Positions 58,276 to 64,000 of a stretch of DNA of 64,000 nt are shown in pieces. This stretch comes from Cyclina sinensis. Its lineage: Eukaryota; Mollusca; Bivalvia; Venerida; Veneridae. The notes under the pieces were generated by a model, which did not search any database, was not told where the DNA came from, and saw only the letters and a program-made list of their open reading frames with translations. The first letter of the stretch is position 1. Every line of letters starts with the position of its first letter. The stretch covers positions 124,001 to 188,000 of the forward strand of contig JAAONU010000108.1 of NCBI GenBank assembly GCA_012932295.1, read 5' to 3'. The position numbers were made by a program, and so were the translations under genes.

Positions 58276-58359
58276 TCATGATTAGAACAGACGTGGAAGA
58301 TGTCTCCTAAGCAATGACTAAAGCACACTATCAGGTGGGAGGAAGCTGTGGAATGGGCT

Positions 58360-59175
58360 GTACTTAGGTAGGTAGATATAGATAGGGGGTAGACAGGTAG
58401 GTACAAAAGAAGGTAGGTGTAGGTAGGTAGGTAGGTGTAGGTAGGAAGGCAGCTGCGGAATGGGCTTTAAAATTGTGTAGGTATGTAGGTAGGTCGGTAG
58501 ATGTAGGTTGGTAGGTAGGTGTAGATTGGTAGGAAGGTGTGTTGGTAGGTAGGTAAGTGTAGGTTGGTAGGTAGGTGTATGTAGATGTAGGTTGGTAGGT
58601 AGGTGTAAGAAGGTAAGTGGGAGTAGGTCGTTGAATGTAGGTTGATAGGTGTAAGTAATCGGCAGATAGGTTAATGTAGGTAAATTGGTAGGTAGTTTGG
58701 TGTAGGTAAGTAGACAGGTAGGTCGGTAGGTGTAGCTAGGTAGGTAGGTGTAGGTAAGTAGGTAAAGGTAGGTAGGTAGTTGGGTTGTTAGGTGTAGGAA
58801 GGTAGGTAGCTGTATGTATGTCGGTCGGTAGGTAGGTGTAGGTTGGTGTGAAGGTGTGAGTTGGTAGGTAGCTAGGTAAAGGTTGGTAGGAAATTGTAGG
58901 TAGGTAGGCATAGGTAGGTGTAGGTTATTCAGTAGGTAGGAGTAGGTAGGTGTAGGTAGGTAGGAAGGTGTATGTAGGTTGGTAGGTAGGTGTAAGTAGG
59001 TGTAAGTTGGTAGGTAGATGTAGGTAGGAAAGTTGGAGAAGGTCGGTAAGAGTAGGTTGTAGGTTTATGTAGATATGTATGAAGGTTAGTGTAGTTAAGT
59101 AGGTTGGTAGGTCGGGAGGTGTAGGTACATATGTAGGTGTAGGTAGGTAGGTAGGTTGGTAGGTATAGATAGGAT
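58360..59175 (+). repeat. TAGG-derived minisatellite, G-rich strand on plus
   Basis: About 800 bases composed of GTAGGTAGG, TGTAGGT and TTGGTAGG words. The plus strand is nearly free of C. No single longer period holds throughout. It is not the TTAGGG telomere repeat. The minus-strand frame 58318-58911 (Thr/Pro/Tyr/Leu-rich) is an artefact of this composition. Confidence 0.93.
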
Positions 59176-61994
59176 GGTAGGTAGATCTATCGATCGATAG
59201 CTATCTCTTAGAGTGAGATTAATATATCGAAATTATTCCTGTAAAGTAACGCTTAAACCGCTAATGGATACAACTAGATTAGCTTCTGTCTTTGGGTGCA
59301 AACTTGCAAACATTTCTTTCTGCGGATGCTTGTGTAGATATCATTTGAAGCTTGCTAGTCCTCTAAAAAATTGCGTGCACGTTTCTGTCAGTTTGTTAGC
59401 ACGTCCGTCCAGTCTGTTACGACAAATATGCAATACATAGGGCATAGGGAATCTGCAGAAAAGAAGACTATGGTCCTAACGGTGGGTGAGTTCCTTACAT
59501 TATCCTTAACTTAGTCTGGTGCTTGACTTTGAATATGGGAGACAGATATCCAGAATAATACCAAAGTAAGCAGTGTTTGTAAAAACTGTCTGCCCGTATC
59601 CGTCTGTGTGTCTGCCACAACGGAATATATAAGAAGCAAGATATGATTATCATATTACATATTATCATATATTACGACTGGACCATTGTTCCGCAGCTAC
59701 TGATTACTGTCTGTATTGTGCTTAACATTTTATAGCCGTTACAATGAAATATCCAAAGAATATTATTTTTGTTCCTCTTCAAACATGAACAGATAAATGT
59801 CAGTATCACCTTACATGAACTAAAATAGTACATCAATATTTAAAAGATGTCTTTTAACTGCAGTATTTACTTTGTTGATAAGTGATTGTGAATTTCATCA
59901 TCAAAAACCTTAAACATAATAAGTGATAGAAAGAAAAAGGAAGGGAAGAAACGAAAAAACAAACAAACAAACACCGAAAGTTTGTTTCATCTGTCTCAAA
60001 ATAAACTGAAGTAAATAATGGAAATATGTTTTCAGCAAACGAAACATTTTCTTTTAATTATGCCTTGTACGAATATTATTAGGCTAACATACAATTTTAT
60101 ACCCGTTTATTTAGAGACCACCTCGTTCAAACCAAACAAATTTGAGAAGAAAAGACGAAACCTGAATTTCAAGATTACATTTTATTAATCTCATATACGT
60201 TCTTGTTCTTTTTTTGAGGGAAACATTTATGAAAGCACTTACTATCCGAGTTTCTAGCATAACTGTGTTACCTACATGTTAAACTGATAAAAAAAACACA
60301 CTGACATTGAATTGATTCAATTACATTAAAGAAAAGAGAAAATCGCTATTGACGCAATTATGTACGAATTTAATACTTTACTATTTAATATTGCATCCGT
60401 CGTTGAAAAAAGAGAGAAAAAAAAAGAAAAAATATCTTAAATGCTCCGGATTGTGTCGACATAGACATGATATAAGGAATTGGAAGTGTTATCCGGGAAA
60501 TCGTGTTGAATGTTGCAAAATATGAAATCTGTTTATGTTGTTGTTGTTTTTTATGATGTGGAATAAACTTAAATGCGTAATTAAGAAGACAATACCTCAA
60601 TGAACTTTTGTTCGTAAAATGTTTTAAGTTTAGCCTTCAGTGAACTTTCATACTGAAAGATTTTACATCTAAGCGTGAGTTATTTTTCAATTTTGCTCTT
60701 AAAAATCAAATCTTTAACCTTTTTTCCGAACTTCCTTAATAAGTTTGTGTTTTGATTTTGAATAATGTCAGTCGATTTCACATTATATTCCCTTAATTAG
60801 ATATTCGTTAATTACGTAGGCAATAGATGAAATGGTTTCTATATATTCGTCGTAATAGCAATTTGTATAATGTTTCTTCAAAGTCACTGAACATAACTTA
60901 TATTTTTAATATTTCAGTAAATTTAAATACTATGAAACAAATGGCACAAATCAATTTTATATTACAGAAAACAATAAGATACCAATGTAAATTTGAAGTG
61001 TAAAATGAATGTGATAAGAACCCGCAACAAGTACAAACACACTTTAATCGTTATATTGTAAGTATTAATTTGGTATTATAGACTAAAATTCTACTTTCTA
61101 AGCTTTCTTCATGTTTATTGAGCAAACATTTTATATTAATTTTGTTTACACATTTACTATTCTGAAACAGTGATAATAAGTCAGTCAGAATAAAAATAAC
61201 GTAAATGTTATCTTTTCCTTAAATGCATGGACCGAAAATCATAACATAATATTAACAAACACATTTTACTTCTTGCATTATGAGGGCATGGAAAGGATCT
61301 TATTTATTTACAGAAACACAATATGTAAAATACAGTTACCCTTCAATAAATATCTACTAGGTACAATATTGTTTAGAAATAAGGGTTATATAATATGAAA
61401 TAGATAAATGAAAATCACTGACGTATGGAAAGAGCTGAAACGAAAACACACAAGTAAACTAATTAGTTGATTCACTATTTTACAAACATATCAGATAACA
61501 AGAAATTCATATAATTTAAATACACGTTAATAATTCTTGCATACTGATTCATATTGTACTGGGGGTGTTATGCAATACATCCTAACTGAAGAGTACTCAA
61601 CAACATTAATTTGATAGTTAATATGAGACCTTTCAACTGAAAGCTAGGGGTTCGATCGCCAGTCGAGGTAAAAACAATTATTAGTTATTAGTTTAGTTTA
61701 AAATGTTACCTTATTATATAATAGACGGAATTCTTACGTTCTTTATGTTTTTTACCAAATGATATTAAGCCGTTATGATAGAAATGTTTGAAATGTTTTA
61801 GCATATCTGCTAGCTGGTTAACTTAAAATCACAATAATTCAGAGTCTCTTTTCAGAGAATTTCACATATGAAATACTTCAAGATGACCACAGAAAATACA
61901 AGTGCTGGGTTTCGTATGTCCCAGTTAAGAATAAAAAAAAGTCAATGAATTGCAAAACGATATAGTATTTAAAAAAAAATATCAGCTTTAAGAA
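59176..61994. other. intergenic AT-rich DNA, no gene seen
   Basis: Two short frames (59213-59440 plus and 60385-60600 minus) have no recognisable content. A GGGGTTCGATCGCC word at about 61648 resembles a Pol III B box, preceded by a small stem (CTTTCAACTGAAAG), but no A box is convincing. Otherwise empty. Confidence 0.4.
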
Positions 61995-64000
61995 GCATGC
62001 TAATCTTCACAATAACTGCCAACTGCTACAGTCATCTACTTCAACTGCTTCATATTTAGAAACTACCTTTACTGTCAACTGCTAGAGTCATCTACTTCAT
62101 CTGCTTCATGTTAAGGAACTACCTTTACTGTCAACAGCTATAGTTATCTACAGTAATTGCATCTGTTTCCTGTTCAGGAACTACCTTTACTGACAATTTC
62201 CACTGTCATCTACTTCACCTGCTTCATGTTTAGAAACTACCTTTACTGCCAACTGCTACAGTAATCTTCTTCACCTGCTTCATGTTTATGAACTACCTTT
62301 ATTGCCAACCGCTAGAGTCATCTACTATATCTTCTTCATGTTTAGAAACTACCTTTACTGTCAACTGCTAGAATCATTTACTTCAACAGTTTCATATTTA
62401 GAAACTACTCTTACTGCCAAATGCTACAGTCATCTACTTCACCTGCTTCGTGTTTAGAAAGTACCTTTACCGTCAACTGCTACAGTCATCTACTTCACCT
62501 GCTTCATGTTTAGTAACTACCTTTACTGCCAACTACTACATTCGTCTACTTCACCTGCTTCATGTTTAGAAACTTTTTTACTGCCAACTACTTCAGTCAT
62601 CTACTTCACCTTCTTCATGTATAGAAACTACATTTACTGTCAACTGCTACAGTCATCTACTTCACCTGCTTCATGTTTAGAAACTTTTTTACTGCCAACT
62701 ACTACAGTCATCTTCTTCACATGCTTCATGTTCAGAATCAACCTTTACTGTCAACTGCTACAGTCATCAGCTTCACCTGCTTCATGTTTAGGAACTACCT
62801 TTACTGCCATATACTACAGTCATCTACTTCACCTGCTTCATGTATAGAAACTTTTTTACTGCCAATTACTACAGTCATTCACTTCACCAGCTTTATGTTT
62901 AGAAACTACATTTACTGTCAACTGCTACAGTCATCAGCTTCACCTGCTTCATGTTTGGAAACTACCTTTACTGCCATATACTACAGTCATTTACTTCACC
63001 TGCTTCATGTATAGAAACTACCTTTACTGTCAACTGCTACAGTAATTTACTTCACCTGCTTCATGTTTAGAAACTACCTTTACTGCCAACTACTACAGTA
63101 ATTAACTTCACCTGCTTCATGTATAGAAACTACATTTACTGTCAACTGCTACAGTCATCTACTTCACCAGCTTCATGTTTAGAATTTACCTTTACTGCCA
63201 ACTGCTCCAGTCATCGACTTCACTTGCTTCATGTTTATTAACTTTCACTGCTAACTACTACAGTCATCTTTTTCACCTGCTTCATGTCCAGAATCTTCAT
63301 TTACTGTCAATTGTTACAGTCATCTACTTCACCTGCTTCAGGTTTAAAAAGTACCTTTACTGCCAACTACTACAGTCCTTTACTTCACCTGCTTCATGTT
63401 TAGAATCTACAATTACTGTCAACTGCTACAGTCATCTACTTCACCAGCTTCATGTTTAGAAACTACCTTTAAAGCCAACTTCTACAATCATCTTCTTCAC
63501 CTGCTTCATTTTTAGAAACTACCTTTACTGTCAACTGCTACAGTAATCTACTTCACCTGCTTCATATTAAGAAACTACCTTTACTGCCAACTGCTACAGT
63601 CATCTACTTCACCTGCTTCATGTTAGGAACAACATTTACTGTCAACTGCTACAGTCATCTACTTCACCTGCTTCATGTTTAGAAACTACCTTTACTGCCA
63701 ACTGCTCCAGACATCTACTTCACCTGCTTCATGTTTAGAAACTTTTACTGCCAACTACTACAGTCATCTTCTTCACCTGCTTCATGTCCAGAATCTTCCT
63801 TTACTGTCAACTGCTACAGTCATCTACTTCACCTGCTTCAGGTTTAAAACCTACCTTTACTGCCAATTACTACAGTCATTCACTTCACCAGCTTTATGTT
63901 TAGAAACTACATTTACTGTAAACTGCTACAGTCGTCTTCTTCACATGCTTCATGTTCAGAATCAACCTTTACTGTCAACTGCTACAGTCATCCACTTCAC
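61995..64000 (+). repeat. 56-bp satellite array, continues past the window
   Basis: The unit reads CTTTACTGCCAACTGCTACA then GTCATCTACTTCACCTGCTT then CATGTTTAGAAACTAC (about 56 bp), with units of 52-57 bp. About 36 units are visible. Variant-bearing blocks recur at about 500 bp: ACTGCTCCAG at 63201 and 63701. GCCAATTACT recurs at 62861 and 63862, about 1,001 bp apart. This suggests a higher-order repeat of about nine monomers. The plus-strand frames at 62506-63459 are artefacts. Confidence 0.94.

Noticed and set aside
58318..58911. 197-codon minus-strand Thr/Pro/Tyr/Leu-rich frame
   Set aside because: It is the complement of the TAGG-type array, with low-complexity composition and no gene signals.
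58360..59175. Telomere-like array
   Set aside because: The repeat is TAGG/TGTAGG-based and not TTAGGG, and it is interstitial.
61625..61670. Possible tRNA-like relic with GGGGTTCGATCGCC
   Set aside because: Only a B-box-like word and a small stem are present; an A box is not convincing.
62506..63459. 113- and 94-codon frames with repeated YCQLLQSSTSPAS
   Set aside because: They follow the 56-bp satellite and shift frame with unit length; no independent coding evidence.
61995..64000. CRISPR-like array
   Set aside because: Units are contiguous and all parts of the unit repeat, so there are no unique spacers; the context is eukaryotic.

Overview
The window looks like AT-rich, gene-poor nuclear DNA from an invertebrate animal, most likely a bivalve or related mollusc. 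I base this on a RING-less double B-box (TRIM-like) exon of a type greatly expanded in bivalves, animal-type splice signals, remnants of Tc1, mariner and PIF/Harbinger transposons, tRNA-derived SINE-like pieces and abundant tandem repeats. The species cannot be read from the sequence, and no bacterial, viral or organellar gene order is present.

Only one convincing host coding exon was found: a minus-strand exon (19047 down to 18099) encoding two B-box zinc fingers and a coiled coil. It ends at a splice donor, and no following exon was recognised in the window. Everything else is intergenic or intronic DNA.

Layout: 0-3.7 kb holds an 18-bp minisatellite end, a CTGCCAACTACTGC-type array, an AAT microsatellite and old dispersed repeats. 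5.8-8.5 kb holds a nested pair: a ~610-bp repeat (intact relative at 33181-33793) split by a 2,090-bp foldback transposon with GC-rich arms and a 6-bp target duplication. 9-16.3 kb holds small tandem repeats, a mariner transposase fossil and relatives of the 2.6-3.7 kb repeats. 18.1-19.05 kb is the B-box exon. 20.9-22.1 kb has two tRNA-like relics. 24.3-24.8 kb is a pyrimidine-rich TTCC tract. 26.2-27.4 kb is a non-autonomous PIF/Harbinger element keeping the N-terminal part of its transposase and a TATA box. 28-32.7 kb has a 46-bp array and a SINE. 36.0-37.1 kb has a deleted Tc1 element followed by a nested palindrome. 39.4-41.1 kb has TTTC/GAAA tracts around a ~150-bp repeat rich in AGGTCA half-sites. 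48.5-49.6 and 55.7-56.7 kb are diverged copies of one ~1-kb repeat. 50.3-53.3 kb is the main 18-bp minisatellite with higher-order structure. 58.4-59.2 kb is a TAGG-type array, and 62-64 kb a 56-bp satellite running off the window.

No operon or pathway is visible. The biological interest lies in the transposon nesting, the palindromic elements, the satellite organisation and the isolated TRIM-like exon. All positions and alignments were read by eye; divergence and boundaries are approximate unless a junction is spelled out.
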